Positions 17,136 through 26,145 of a DNA stretch of 64,000 nucleotides are shown in pieces. A model generated the notes under the pieces. It was not told the DNA's origin. It saw only the letters and a list, made by a program, of their open reading frames with translations, and ran no database searches. Position numbers and translations under genes: made by a program. The DNA comes from Azotobacter vinelandii (GTDB taxonomy: Bacteria; Pseudomonadota; Gammaproteobacteria; Pseudomonadales; Pseudomonadaceae), in assembly GCF_001571105.1 (NCBI RefSeq), contig NZ_BCTD01000003.1. One strand, 5' to 3'. How positions within the stretch are numbered: position 1 is the stretch's first letter; every line of letters starts with the position of its first letter.

Positions 17136-18029
17136 TCAGTTGCTCGATAGCCGGTCGCCGCGCTCGAAACGCCAGGTGCGGATGATTTCCAGCCGGTCGA
17201 TGTCGGCCAGGTCCCCGGTGAAGGGGGCATAAGGCGCGGCCAGGCGGACGATACGCTGCGCCGCCTGGTCCAGCTGGGGCTCGCCGGAGGATTCCAGGAC
17301 CTGCACCTCGTAGAGGGTGCCGTCGCGGTTGATCGACACCAGCAGGCGCAGATGGCCGTAAAGGTGCTGGCGACGGGCGTCCTCGGGGTAGTTGAGGTTG
17401 CCGATCCTTTCCACCTTGCGGCGCCATTCCTCCTTGTACCAGGCGCCCTTGTCGCGCATGGTCGAGGCCGCGTTGAGGCGGTGGATCCGCGGACGCTTGG
17501 CGTAGCGCTGGGTTTCCTCGGCCAGCTCGGCCTCCAGGCTGGCGATCTCGCTGGACAACTGGGCGCTGTCGAAGGTCGGCGTCGCCGGGAGCGGTGGCGC
17601 CGGCTTGGCCGGCTCGTGCTTGACCGGCGTCTTTTCCGGGCGCGGCTTGCGCGTCGCCAGCGCGGCCTTCGGTTCCTGTTTGGGAGCTGCCGGCGGCGCC
17701 GCGGGCGGCGGCGCGACCTGCTCGATCTCGGTGTCCTGGAAGGGCGCGGTTTCGCTGGTCTTGGGCTCGGCCTGGTGCTCCAGGGTGCCGCTGCCCTGCT
17801 GGTCGTCCTGGGCGAGGAAGTCGGCCTCCTTGGGCTTTTCCTCGCTCTTGAAGGTGGCCAGGGTGATCTCCAGGGTCTTGCTGACCTCGGCGGGCTTCGG
17901 CAGTTCGAAGCTGATGCCGAGGATCAGGGCCAGGTGCAGCAGCGCGGCGAGAACCAGGGGCAGGCCCAAGCGATCCGCGGGACGGACGCCTTGGCGGGCG
18001 GGTACGGGCGGAGGAGAGGCTGCGGTCAT
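17136..18029 (-). CDS. tonB3: TonB-like energy transducer
   Basis: A 297-residue TonB-type protein. One N-terminal membrane segment (about residues 21-41) is followed by a long Pro/Lys/Glu-rich periplasmic stretch (residues 60-150), then a C-terminal TonB domain with YPEDARRQHLYGHLRLLVSINRDGTLYEVQVLESSG. In P. aeruginosa the gene in this position, tonB3, is needed for twitching motility and pilus assembly, not for iron transport; that role is inferred here from position. It lies between gshB and algH. Considering the loss of pil genes nearby, its retention is notable. Confidence 0.9.
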   Translation of the reverse strand: MTAASPPPVPARQGVRPADRLGLPLVLAALLHLALILGISFELPKPAEVSKTLEITLATFKSEEKPKEADFLAQDDQQGSGTLEHQAEPKTSETAPFQDTEIEQVAPPPAAPPAAPKQEPKAALATRKPRPEKTPVKHEPAKPAPPLPATPTFDSAQLSSEIASLEAELAEETQRYAKRPRIHRLNAASTMRDKGAWYKEEWRRKVERIGNLNYPEDARRQHLYGHLRLLVSINRDGTLYEVQVLESSGEPQLDQAAQRIVRLAAPYAPFTGDLADIDRLEIIRTWRFERGDRLSSN

Positions 18030-18122
18030 GGATCTTTCGGCTGGCTACGGATTGCCGCGCAGTCTGCCGAGGGGGCGGCGAAAAGTCCATGAACCAGGCG
18101 GTAGCTTCGTCGCCCCGGCGGC

Positions 18123-19079
18123 TCAGCCCCTGGCCGCCAGCCGCTGGGCGATCGCATCCATCAGGCGCTCGCCGATGCGCGTGTCGTAGGCGTTGTCGAT
18201 CTCGCGGATGCAGGTCGGGCTGGTGACGTTGATCTCCGTCAGGTGCTCGCCGATCACGTCGAGTCCGACGAACAGCAGGCCGCGCCGGCGCAGTTCGGGG
18301 CCGACATGGGCGGCGATCTCGCGGTCGCGCTCGGTCAGCGGCTGGGCCACCCCGCGACCGCCGGCGGCGAGGTTGCCGCGGGTCTCGCCGGGGGCCGGGA
18401 TGCGCGCCAGGCAGTAGGGAACCGGCTCGCCGTCGACCATCAGGATGCGCTTGTCGCCATCCTTGATCGCCGGCAGATAGCGTTGCGCCATGATCTGCCG
18501 GGCGCCGTGCTCGGTCAGCACTTCCAGTATCACCGACAGGTTGGGGTCGCCCTCGCGGTGGCGGAACACCGAGGCCCCGCCCATCTCGTCCAGTGGTTTG
18601 AGAATGACATCACCGTGCTCGGCGGCGAACTCGCGCAGAATGTCGGCACGCCGGCTCACCAGGGTCGGCGGCGTGAACTGCGGGAACTGGGTGGCGAAGA
18701 ATTTCTCGTTGCAGTCGCGCAGGCTCTGCGGCCGGTTGACCACCAGGCAACCGGCCTTCTCGGCGAGTTCCAGCAGGTAGGTGGCGTACACGTATTCGCT
18801 GTTGAAGGGCGGGTCCTTGCGCATCAGGATCACGTCCAGGTCGCCCAGCGGGGTGTCGTTCTCCTCCTGTAGCTCGAACCAGCGCGCCGGGTCGTCGAAC
18901 ACCCTGAGGGGACGCATCCGCGCCCGCGCCTCGTTGCCGTGCTGGTAGAGATCCTGCGGTTCCATGTAGTGCAGCGACCAGCCGCGTGCCTGCGCACTCT
19001 GCAGCATGGCCAGCGAGCTGTCCTTCTTGAAGGAGATCTGCGCGATGGGGTCCATGACGATCCCGAGGCGAATGCTCAT
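18123..19079 (-). CDS. gshB: Glutathione synthetase
   Basis: A 318-residue ATP-grasp enzyme joining gamma-glutamylcysteine and glycine. MSIRLGIVMDPI at the start, LMRKDPPFN, NCNEKFF-type RDCNEKFFATQFP, VILKPLDEMGGASVFR and the C-terminal EINVTSPTCIREID motif match bacterial GshB. The ATG at 19079 is used because a CCGGAGGA site lies 7 bp upstream; the longer open frame is not protein-like. It is divergent from pilG, as in Pseudomonas. Confidence 0.97.
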   Translation of the reverse strand: MSIRLGIVMDPIAQISFKKDSSLAMLQSAQARGWSLHYMEPQDLYQHGNEARARMRPLRVFDDPARWFELQEENDTPLGDLDVILMRKDPPFNSEYVYATYLLELAEKAGCLVVNRPQSLRDCNEKFFATQFPQFTPPTLVSRRADILREFAAEHGDVILKPLDEMGGASVFRHREGDPNLSVILEVLTEHGARQIMAQRYLPAIKDGDKRILMVDGEPVPYCLARIPAPGETRGNLAAGGRGVAQPLTERDREIAAHVGPELRRRGLLFVGLDVIGEHLTEINVTSPTCIREIDNAYDTRIGERLMDAIAQRLAARG

Positions 19080-19306
19080 GGGGTGTCCTCCGGGGAAAGG
19101 CGGCCGGAAGCGGCCGGGGTGCAAAGAGTGGAAGGGGCCCAGATTGGCGTCGGCCCGGCGCCCGGTCAAGAAAACCTTGAGCGGATGCACGTTGGGGAGG
19201 AGCGAGTTTGCCGAAAGGTCCCGGCGCTGGGGTGATCCTTCGCCGGCGAGTCCCAGGTGGCCTGGGAGCAACACGTGGTCGGCGGCCAGGAGGCCGGTAG
19301 GTGGAT

Positions 19307-19714
19307 ATGGAACATCATTCCGACGGTTTGAAGGTCATGGTGATCGACGACTCAAAGATGATTCGTCGCACTGCGGAAACCCTGCTGAAGAGGGTGGGGT
19401 GCGAGGTCATCACCGCCGTGGACGGCTTCGATGCCCTGGCCAAGATCGCCGACGGTCATCCGCGGATCATCTTCGTCGACATCGCGATGCCGCGCCTGGA
19501 CGGCTACCAGACCTGCGCCCTGATCAAGAACAACAGCGCATTCAAGTCCACGCCGGTGATCATGCTGTCCTCCAGGGACGGCCTGTTCGACAAGGCCAAG
19601 GGACGTATCGTCGGTTCCGAGCAGTATCTGACCAAGCCCTTCGGCAAGGAAGAACTGCTGGGCGCGATCAGGGCCCACGTGCCCGATTTCGTCCCGCTGG
19701 AACAAGCATCCTGA
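19307..19714 (+). CDS. pilG: Twitching-motility response regulator PilG
   Basis: A 135-residue CheY-like receiver. Phosphoacceptor Asp58 lies in IIFVDIAMPRLDG; the acidic pair is in MVIDDSK, and Thr/Ser and Lys positions are in PVIMLSSRDG and YLTKPFG. The ATG at 19307 gives the Pseudomonas PilG start; a GTG/ATG at 19301 adds two residues. PilG acts in the Pil-Chp chemosensory system controlling pilus extension, surface sensing and cAMP. Here the following pilH is reduced to a stub and pilI, pilJ, pilK and chpA are absent from the window. Confidence 0.95.
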   Translation: MEHHSDGLKVMVIDDSKMIRRTAETLLKRVGCEVITAVDGFDALAKIADGHPRIIFVDIAMPRLDGYQTCALIKNNSAFKSTPVIMLSSRDGLFDKAKGRIVGSEQYLTKPFGKEELLGAIRAHVPDFVPLEQAS

Positions 19715-19752
19715 ACGCCGGCCGCGCCGCCTTATTCCGCATGGGGAAATCC

Positions 19753-19870
19753 ATGGCTCGAATCTCGAACTCTGATTGTCGATGATTCGCCGACCGGGAC
19801 GTACAAGCTGGCCGCGTTGCCGAGCTGGAGGCGCTCTACGCGCATCGCGCCGACGGTGGAGAGCCGGCGG
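19753..19870 (+). pseudogene. pilH: Stub of pilH response regulator
   Basis: The ATG at 19753 begins MARI, as in PilH, then a frameshift leads into LIVDDSPTGTYKLAAL, the expected continuation of the PilH receiver N-terminus. Homology stops after about 30 residues and the frame closes later at about 19940. Normal PilH is about 121 residues. It lies 38 bp after pilG, the usual pilG-pilH spacing, so this is a deletion remnant of the pil-chp operon. Confidence 0.7.
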
Positions 19871-20066
19871 GTCTCGAATACGCCGGCAAGCGTCGCGCAC
19901 CGCGCCATCTCGGCGATCGGCCCGGAAGCCGTTCGCGGCTGACGCGCTTTCGGCGGGCCGCGAAGGGGCGAGCGGAGCGAGTCATGCTCGTTTGCCACTC
20001 GCAAACTCTGCTTCCTCAGCCGATCTTGCCTTGCCGGGTCGCGAACAGGTTCTGGCGCCGAAGCGC
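19871..20066. other. Junction after the pilH stub, no gene seen
   Basis: The stretch from 19871 to the rsmE stop at 20067 has no convincing coding sequence. It contains AGGGGCGAGCGGAGCGAGTC and a run of CTCGTTTGCCACTCGCAAAC with a short inverted repeat. In Pseudomonas the pilI-pilJ-pilK-chpABCDE genes lie here, so it marks the deletion endpoint. Confidence 0.5.
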
Positions 20067-20786
20067 TCAGAAATCCCCCCACAACTGCTGGGCCACGCTC
20101 AGCGCCACCACCGGCGCCGTCTCGGTGCGCAGTACCCGCGGACCGAGGCGGGCGGCCCGATAGCCGGCTCGCCGCGCCGCGTCCACCTCCGTCTCGGACA
20201 GGCCGCCCTCGGGGCCGATCAGGAAGGCCAGCGAGGCCGGCCGGGCATGGCTGGCCAGGGGCTCGGCGAACGGGTGCAGGACCAGCTTCAGTTCGGCCTC
20301 GATACCCTTCAGCCAGTCTTCCAGCGGTGCCGGAGGGTGGATCGTCGGCAGCACCGAGCGGCCGCACTGCTCGCAGGCGCTGATGGCGATCTGCTGCCAG
20401 TGGGCCAGGCGCTTGTCGGCGCGCTCGTCCTTCAGGCGTACCTCGCAGCGCTCGCTGAGCAGCGGGGTGATTTCCGCCACGCCCAGTTCGGTGGCCTTCT
20501 GGATCGCCCAGTCCATCCGCTCGCCGCGCGACAGGCCCTGGCCCAGATGGATGCGCAGCGGCGATTCGGCCAGGCCGGGAAGCTGTTCGCGCAGCTCCAC
20601 CCGCACGCTCTTCTTGCCCACCTCGACCAGTTCGCCGCGGAACTCCCGGCCGCTGCCGTCGAACAGTTGCACGGCATCGCCCGGGGCGAGCCTGAGCACG
20701 CGGCCGATATAGTGGGCCTGGGCTTCCGGCAGATCGAGGAGGCCGAGGGCGAGGGGGGCGTCGATGAAGAAGCGGGACAGGCGCAT
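20067..20786 (-). CDS. rsmE: 16S rRNA (uracil1498-N3)-methyltransferase RsmE
   Basis: A 239-residue SPOUT-class methyltransferase. An N-terminal PUA-like part (MRLSRFFID, AHYIGRVLRL) is followed by a trefoil-knot SAM domain with FLIGPEGGLSETE and LGPRVLRTETAPVVAL, the RsmE signature. Length is normal. In Pseudomonas this gene follows the pil-chp cluster, which is missing here. It is convergent with the pilG remnant region and divergent from the DUF3087 gene. Confidence 0.96.
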   Translation of the reverse strand: MRLSRFFIDAPLALGLLDLPEAQAHYIGRVLRLAPGDAVQLFDGSGREFRGELVEVGKKSVRVELREQLPGLAESPLRIHLGQGLSRGERMDWAIQKATELGVAEITPLLSERCEVRLKDERADKRLAHWQQIAISACEQCGRSVLPTIHPPAPLEDWLKGIEAELKLVLHPFAEPLASHARPASLAFLIGPEGGLSETEVDAARRAGYRAARLGPRVLRTETAPVVALSVAQQLWGDF

Positions 20787-20928
20787 CGGGTCATCCGGTC
20801 GGCGGGAAAAAGGCCTGCAAGCTTAAACGCTGATAGCGGCGGACTTGTAGTGGCTTGCCGCGGGCGGCGAATCCTGCGAAAAACCGCAGCGGCCCGGCCC
20901 GGGCGGTTCAAGAGGAAAAGGAGTGGCG

Positions 20929-21468
20929 ATGTTCGAGATCCAGCCGTGGAATCCCGAGGAATACCGGGCGCAGACCCGCAAGAGCAGCCTGATCGTGGTG
21001 GCGATCTTCGCCGTGCTGGGGATGGGCTTGTCGACCCTGGCGGTGCAGTTGTTCGGCACGCCGGGCGGCGACAACCTGCGCTACAACCTCGGCGGAGTGA
21101 TCGCCGGAACGATCCTCACCGCCGCGATCCTGCGCGGCTACCTGAGCCGGCAGCCGTGGATGGCGGCGGCGGTGTACGGCTGGCGGCTCAGGCGCAGCCT
21201 GATGAGCATCACCAACGCCATGCACTGCGTCGAGCGGGGCGTGGCCGCCGGCGATCCGCCGGCCATGCGGCTGCTGCGCTTTTACCACCTGGGCCTCGCC
21301 CAGATGTACCGGCTCGATGGCAACTCCAGCGCTCTGGGCCAGATGCTCGACGAGATCGACCGGCACAAGGCGTCTATGGAGGCAAAAGGGCTGGATACCG
21401 AGCAGACTCGCCTGCATCCCGGCTGGGTCGAGGAGGTGAAGGCGGCATTCCCGGCACGCGGTAAATAA
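20929..21468 (+). CDS. DUF3087 family membrane protein
   Basis: A 179-residue protein with two N-terminal hydrophobic segments (about residues 21-42 and 53-70) and a cytosolic helical C-terminus. It starts MFEIQPWNPEEYR, typical of the DUF3087 family. The ATG at 20929 lies 7 bp after AAGGAG; a GTG two codons earlier is an alternative. Function is unknown. It lies between rsmE and bioA and faces convergently with bioA. Confidence 0.75.
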   Translation: MFEIQPWNPEEYRAQTRKSSLIVVAIFAVLGMGLSTLAVQLFGTPGGDNLRYNLGGVIAGTILTAAILRGYLSRQPWMAAAVYGWRLRRSLMSITNAMHCVERGVAAGDPPAMRLLRFYHLGLAQMYRLDGNSSALGQMLDEIDRHKASMEAKGLDTEQTRLHPGWVEEVKAAFPARGK

Positions 21469-21540
21469 CCCCAGAGAAACGCTGCCGCTCGCCCATGCGC
21501 CGGAGCGGGCAGGACGAGCGCGGGCATGGCCGGGCCGGCT

Positions 21541-22947
21541 TCAGCCCGGATCGTGGAAGGTCTGCGGCCCGCCGGTCGGTAGCGCCACGCCGACCGCGTC
21601 GCGGGTGGCCAGGTCGATGCCCTCGCTGGCCACTTCGGCGAGGAAGTCGATCTGTTCCGGGGTTATCACGTAGGGCGGCAGGAAGTACACCACGCTGCCC
21701 AGCGGGCGCAGCAGGGCGCCGCGGGAGAGGGCGTGCTCGTAGACCTTCAAGCCGCGCCGCTCCTGCCAGGGATAGGCGACCTTGCCGGCCTTCTCGGCGA
21801 CCATCTCGATGGCCAGGGCCATGCCGGTCTGGCGCACCTCGGCGACGTGCGGGTGGTCCTTGAGGTGTTCGGTGGCCCGGGCCATGCGCGCGGCCAGGGC
21901 CTTGTTGCGCTCGATGACGTTGTCCTGCTCGAAGATGTCCAGGGTCGCCAGGGCGGCGGCACAGGCCAGCGGGTTGCCGGTGTAGGTGTGCGAGTGCAGG
22001 AAGGCGCGCAGGCTGGCGTAGTCGTCGTAGAACGCCCGGTAGACGGTGTCGGTGGTGAGCACCGCGGCCATCGGCAGGTAGCCGCCGGTGAGCGCCTTGG
22101 ACAGTACCAGGAAATCCGGAACGATGCCGGCCTGCTCGCAGGCGAACAGCGTGCCCGTGCGGCCGAAGCCGACGGCGATCTCGTCGTGGATCAGGTGCAC
22201 CTCATAGCGATCGCAGGCCTCGCGCAGGAGTTCGAGGTAGACCGGGTGGTACATGCGCATGCCGCCGGCGCCCTGGATCAGCGGCTCGACGATCACCGCG
22301 GCGATCTCGTCGCGATGCTCGGCCAGGGTCCGCTCCATATGGGCGAACATCGCCCGCGAATGCGCCTCCCAGCTCATTCCCTCCGGGCGCAGGTAGCAGT
22401 CCGGGCTCGGCACCTTGATGGTATCGAGCAGCAGCGCCTTGTAGGTGTCGGTGAACAGCGCCACGTCGCCCACCGACATGGCCGCCACCGTCTCGCCGTG
22501 ATAGCTGTTGGTCAGGGTGACGAAGCGCTTCTTGCCCGTCCGCCCGCAGTTGCGCCAGTAGTGGAAGCTCATCTTCAGCGCCACCTCGATGCCCGAGGAG
22601 CCGTTGTCGGCGTAGAACACCCGCGACAATCCCGCCGGCGTGATCGCCACCAGGCGTTCCGAGAGTTCGATGGCCGGCTGGTGGCTGAAGCCGGCGAGCA
22701 TCACATGCTCCAGGCTCTCCAGTTGCTCCCTGATCCGCGCGTTGATCCGCGGGTTGGCGTGGCCGAACACGTTGACCCACCAGGAGCCGACCGCGTCCAG
22801 GTAGCGCTTGCCGTCGAAGTCCTCCAGCCATACCCCCTCGCCGCGGCGGATCGGGATCAGTGGCAGGCGTTCGTGATCCTTCATCTGGGTACAGGGATGC
22901 CAGAGCACGGCGAGGTCGCGCTGCATCCAGTCGGCGTTGAGGCTCAT
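21541..22947 (-). CDS. bioA: Adenosylmethionine-8-amino-7-oxononanoate aminotransferase
   Basis: A 468-residue class III PLP aminotransferase that makes 7,8-diaminopelargonate in biotin synthesis, using SAM as amino donor. The PLP lysine is Lys284 in SKALTGGYLP. The HPCTQMKDHE start, DGKRYLDAVGSWWVNVFGH, NGSSGIEVALK, TNSYHGET and HDEIAVGFGRTG motifs all fit BioA. The ATG at 22947 has a CAGGAGAG site. It is divergent from the amine oxidase gene and lies apart from the other bio genes, as in Pseudomonas. Confidence 0.95.
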   Translation of the reverse strand: MSLNADWMQRDLAVLWHPCTQMKDHERLPLIPIRRGEGVWLEDFDGKRYLDAVGSWWVNVFGHANPRINARIREQLESLEHVMLAGFSHQPAIELSERLVAITPAGLSRVFYADNGSSGIEVALKMSFHYWRNCGRTGKKRFVTLTNSYHGETVAAMSVGDVALFTDTYKALLLDTIKVPSPDCYLRPEGMSWEAHSRAMFAHMERTLAEHRDEIAAVIVEPLIQGAGGMRMYHPVYLELLREACDRYEVHLIHDEIAVGFGRTGTLFACEQAGIVPDFLVLSKALTGGYLPMAAVLTTDTVYRAFYDDYASLRAFLHSHTYTGNPLACAAALATLDIFEQDNVIERNKALAARMARATEHLKDHPHVAEVRQTGMALAIEMVAEKAGKVAYPWQERRGLKVYEHALSRGALLRPLGSVVYFLPPYVITPEQIDFLAEVASEGIDLATRDAVGVALPTGGPQTFHDPG

Positions 22948-23106
22948 GGGCGCTCTCCTGGAAAACACCGGCGAGAGCCTAGCAGAGCCGCGCCGCGCTT
23001 TCTGCCCGGCAATGGGCATGGCTGGCTGCCAGCAAGGCGCTCGCGTATGCTCGCCTCGCCGCGCACGGGGGTGCCCGGCAACTCTTTGAATCGGGGGCGA
23101 AAAGAC

Positions 23107-24621
23107 ATGTTCCGGAGCTGGCTGCGGGGGACCGCACTTGTCGGGATGGGGCTGTTCAGTGTGGTAGTGCTGGGCAAGGAGAAACAGCCGACGGCGCTGG
23201 TCGTCGGCGGCGGCCTGGCCGGTCTGGCCGCGGCCTGGGAGCTGCAGCGCGATGGCTGGCAGGTCACCCTGCTGGAGGCGCGCTCCGGCGTCGGCGGCCG
23301 TTCCGGCCTGGCCGGCGGCGAATGGATCGGCAGCGCCAAGGCCCAGCCGCTGCTCAACGACTACCTCGCGCGTCTCAAGCTGAAGACCCAGCCGGCGCCC
23401 GAGGCGGTGCGCGGCACCGGCTACCTGATCGACGGCGCCTATTTCAGCGCCGCCGAACTGGCCAGTCGGCAGCCGGCCACCGCCGAAGGCCTGAAGCGCT
23501 ACGAGCAGGCGATCGGCGCGCTGGCGGCGTCGATCAAGGACCCGCTCGATCCGGCCTCCGACCGCAAGCTGTTCGCCCTCGACCAGGGCAACGCGGCGCG
23601 CTGGTTGGACGAACTGAACCTGCCGATCACCGCCCGCCAATTGGTCAACCAGCGCATCCGTTCGCACTACGACGAGCCGTCGCGCCTGTCGCTGCTCTAT
23701 CTCGCCCAGCAGACCCGGGTCTACCACGGCATCGACGCCGGCGAGCTGCGCGTCGCCCGCCTACCCGGCGGCAGCCAGGTGCTCGCCCAGGCCCTGGCCA
23801 AGGAGCTGAAGACGGTCAAGACCGGCGTGCGGGTATCCGCCATCAGCCAGGACCGCGCGGGCGTGACGGCCAAGGTCGGCGACGTCGGCTACAGCGCCGA
23901 TTACCTGGTGCTGGCCGTGCCGCTGCGCGCCCTCGGGCAGATCCAGTTCAGCCCGGCGCTGCCGGAACGGCATCGCGGCGCGCTGCAGAGCACCAACTAT
24001 GGCTGGCGCGACCAGTTGCTGCTGAAGTTCAAGAGCCCGGTATGGGAGAGCAAGGCGCGCCTGAGCGGCAACATCTACAGCAACCAGGGCCTGGGCATGC
24101 TGTGGGTCGAACCGGCGACCAAGGGCGGCGCCAACGTGCTGATCAACCTGTCCGGCGACAACGCCCGCCTGCTGAAGGCCTTCGGCGACCGCCAGGTGGC
24201 CGACCAGTTGCTGATCCGCCTGCACGAGCACTATCCCAAGGCGCGCGGCGCTTTCGCCGGCTACGAGATCCGCCGCTACAGCGGCGACAACGGCCTCGGC
24301 GGCGCCTACCTGGCCTACGGACCGGGGCAGATCAGCCGCTACTGGCGGCTCTGGGAGCAGCCGCTGGAGCGTGTGGCCTTCGCCGGCGAACACACCGATC
24401 CGCTCTATCCGGGCACCCTGGAAGGAGCCCTGCGCAGCGGCCGGCGCGCCGCCGAGCAGTTGCGCGAACTGCATGCCGGACGGCCGGTACCGGCACCGCG
24501 GATCACCCGCCTGGACCAGCCGGCGCCGCCGCCGGCCGGGGCCGCGCTGGTGGCCGGGCAACCGGCCGAGAACGAGCGCGGGACGGGCTTTTTCTCCCGC
24601 CTGACCCGGTTGTTCCGCTGA
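23107..24621 (+). CDS. FAD-dependent amine oxidase-type flavoprotein
   Basis: A 504-residue flavin-containing amine-oxidoreductase family protein. A short N-terminal hydrophobic stretch (about residues 8-25) is followed by the FAD-binding VVGGGLAGLAAAWEL motif and the EARSGVGGRSG loop. Near the C-terminus a FAGEHTDPLYPGTLEGALRSGRRAA block binds the FAD. The last 60 residues are Pro-rich. The substrate is unknown. It begins at the ATG at 23107, divergent to bioA, and precedes cytochrome b561 and YceI genes on the same strand, the Pseudomonas order. Confidence 0.9.
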   Translation: MFRSWLRGTALVGMGLFSVVVLGKEKQPTALVVGGGLAGLAAAWELQRDGWQVTLLEARSGVGGRSGLAGGEWIGSAKAQPLLNDYLARLKLKTQPAPEAVRGTGYLIDGAYFSAAELASRQPATAEGLKRYEQAIGALAASIKDPLDPASDRKLFALDQGNAARWLDELNLPITARQLVNQRIRSHYDEPSRLSLLYLAQQTRVYHGIDAGELRVARLPGGSQVLAQALAKELKTVKTGVRVSAISQDRAGVTAKVGDVGYSADYLVLAVPLRALGQIQFSPALPERHRGALQSTNYGWRDQLLLKFKSPVWESKARLSGNIYSNQGLGMLWVEPATKGGANVLINLSGDNARLLKAFGDRQVADQLLIRLHEHYPKARGAFAGYEIRRYSGDNGLGGAYLAYGPGQISRYWRLWEQPLERVAFAGEHTDPLYPGTLEGALRSGRRAAEQLRELHAGRPVPAPRITRLDQPAPPPAGAALVAGQPAENERGTGFFSRLTRLFR

Positions 24622-24804
24622 GGAGCCGAGGGCCCGCCGGCACTACTCTCCGCGAGCCGCGTGGAATAGTGCCGGCAGGCCGGGGGCGCGGCCCGCGCTC
24701 GCTCGATGATCGAGCGGTTCGATCCTTTCGAGCGAAAATTTCCACTTTAAATCGATGGATAAGCCGTTAGGCTGTGCGCATCCCCGAGCCAAGGAATGTC
24801 GTAC

Positions 24805-25359
24805 ATGCAATGGCGCAATTCCCCCCTTCGTTTCGGCCTGGTCGGCATCCTGCTGCACTGGTCGGTGGCGCTGACGGTCTTCGGCCTGTTCGGCCTGGGC
24901 CTGTGGATGCGCGGTCTGGACTACTACAGCCCCTGGTACCGCACCGCCCCGGACATCCACAAGAGCATCGGCATCCTGCTGTTCCTGGTCATGCTGCTGC
25001 GCCTCGCCTGGCGCTTCGTCAGCCCGCCGCCGGAGCCCCTGCCCGGCCACGGCCCGCTGACCCGGCTGGGTAGCCGGATCGGTCACGCCTTGCTCTACCT
25101 CGGGCTGTTCGCGCTGATGATCAGCGGCTACCTGATTTCCACCGCCGACGGCCGGCCGATTTCGGTGTTCGGCTGGTTCGAGGTGCCGGCGCTGCTCAGC
25201 GGCCTGCCCAATCAGGAGGACGCCGCCGGCGAGGTGCATGAACTGCTCGCCTGGGGACTGGTCGGACTGGCCATCGTGCATGCCCTGGCCGCCCTGAAAC
25301 ACCACTTCATCGACCGTGACGCGACGCTGCTGCGCATGCTCGGACGCGACACCCGCTAA
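24805..25359 (+). CDS. Cytochrome b561 family protein
   Basis: A 184-residue four-helix membrane di-heme cytochrome. Conserved His residues lie in ILLHWSV (helix 1), DIHKSIG, EVHELLAW and IVHALAALKHHF, the usual b561 heme-ligand pattern. The ATG at 24805 is preferred to 24796 because the AAGGA site at 24791-24795 is then 9 bp away. It is followed 11 bp later by a YceI-type gene, and this pair is commonly linked; it may pass electrons from the quinone pool to a periplasmic partner. Confidence 0.93.
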   Translation: MQWRNSPLRFGLVGILLHWSVALTVFGLFGLGLWMRGLDYYSPWYRTAPDIHKSIGILLFLVMLLRLAWRFVSPPPEPLPGHGPLTRLGSRIGHALLYLGLFALMISGYLISTADGRPISVFGWFEVPALLSGLPNQEDAAGEVHELLAWGLVGLAIVHALAALKHHFIDRDATLLRMLGRDTR

Positions 25360-25370
25360 GGAGAAAAACC

Positions 25371-25949
25371 ATGCTGAAGAAAACGCTCGCCGCCCTGGCC
25401 CTGGGTTCCGCCCTGCTGGGCGCCGGACAGGCCATGGCCGCCGACTACGTGATCGACAAGGAAGGCCAGCATGCCTTCGTCAACTTCAAGATCAGCCACC
25501 TGGGCTACAGCTGGCTGTACGGCACCTTCCGCGACTTCGACGGTAGCTTCAGCTTCGACGCCGCCAAGCCCGAGGCGAGCAAGGTCAAGGTGAACCTGAA
25601 GACCGCCAGCGTCGACTCCAACCACGCCGAGCGCGACAAGCACATACGCAGCGCGGACTTTCTCAATGTCGCCAAGCACCCGACCGCGACCTTCGAGTCC
25701 ACCGGGGTCAAGTCCACCGGCCAGGATACCTTCGATATCACCGGCAACCTGAGTCTCAACGGCGTGACCAAGCCGGTGGTGATCGCCGCCAGGTTCATCG
25801 GCGAGGGCAAGGACCCCTGGGGCGGCTACCGTGCCGGCTTCGAGGGCGGCACCAAGCTGAAGCTGAAGGACTTCGGCATCCAGAAGGACCTCGGTCCGGC
25901 CTCCCAGGAAGTGGACCTGATCATCTCGGTGGAAGGCGTGCGCCAGTAA
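25371..25949 (+). CDS. YceI family periplasmic lipid-binding protein
   Basis: A 192-residue secreted beta-barrel (lipocalin-like) protein. A signal peptide, MLKKTLAALALGSALLGAG, ends with AMA-AD cleavage near residue 24. The YVIDKEGQHAFVNFKISHLGYSW start, SVDSNHAERDKHIRSADFLN, and TFDITGNLSLNGVTKPVVI are YceI signatures. YceI proteins bind isoprenoid or amphiphilic ligands. It is probably co-transcribed with the b561 gene, 11 bp upstream. Confidence 0.95.
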   Translation: MLKKTLAALALGSALLGAGQAMAADYVIDKEGQHAFVNFKISHLGYSWLYGTFRDFDGSFSFDAAKPEASKVKVNLKTASVDSNHAERDKHIRSADFLNVAKHPTATFESTGVKSTGQDTFDITGNLSLNGVTKPVVIAARFIGEGKDPWGGYRAGFEGGTKLKLKDFGIQKDLGPASQEVDLIISVEGVRQ

Positions 25950-26027
25950 AGGGCGAGGAGCCGTTGGCGAAAAGGCCGGCTGGGCGGAGCGCGCGCGAGC
26001 CCGGCCAGCCGGCAGCAGAGAAGACCG

Positions 26028-26060
26028 ATGCCCGTATCGCAAGATGCGGGCATTGTCGTT
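26028..26060 (+). terminator. Possible terminator after the YceI gene
   Basis: ATGCCCG (26028-26034) pairs with CGGGCAT (26047-26053), followed by TGTCGTTC, 80 bp after the YceI stop. A second inverted repeat, GCCGGCTGG with CCAGCCGGC, lies just upstream near 25976-26013. The T-run is poor, so the call is tentative. It could serve convergent genes on both strands. Confidence 0.4.
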
Positions 26061-26145
26061 CATGGCCCGTGCGAGCGGTCGGCGCCGGCCGATTCCCGGG
26101 ACGTCGCCCTCGGCGCGCGTGCGATGCGCCCGGCCTCGAAGATGC

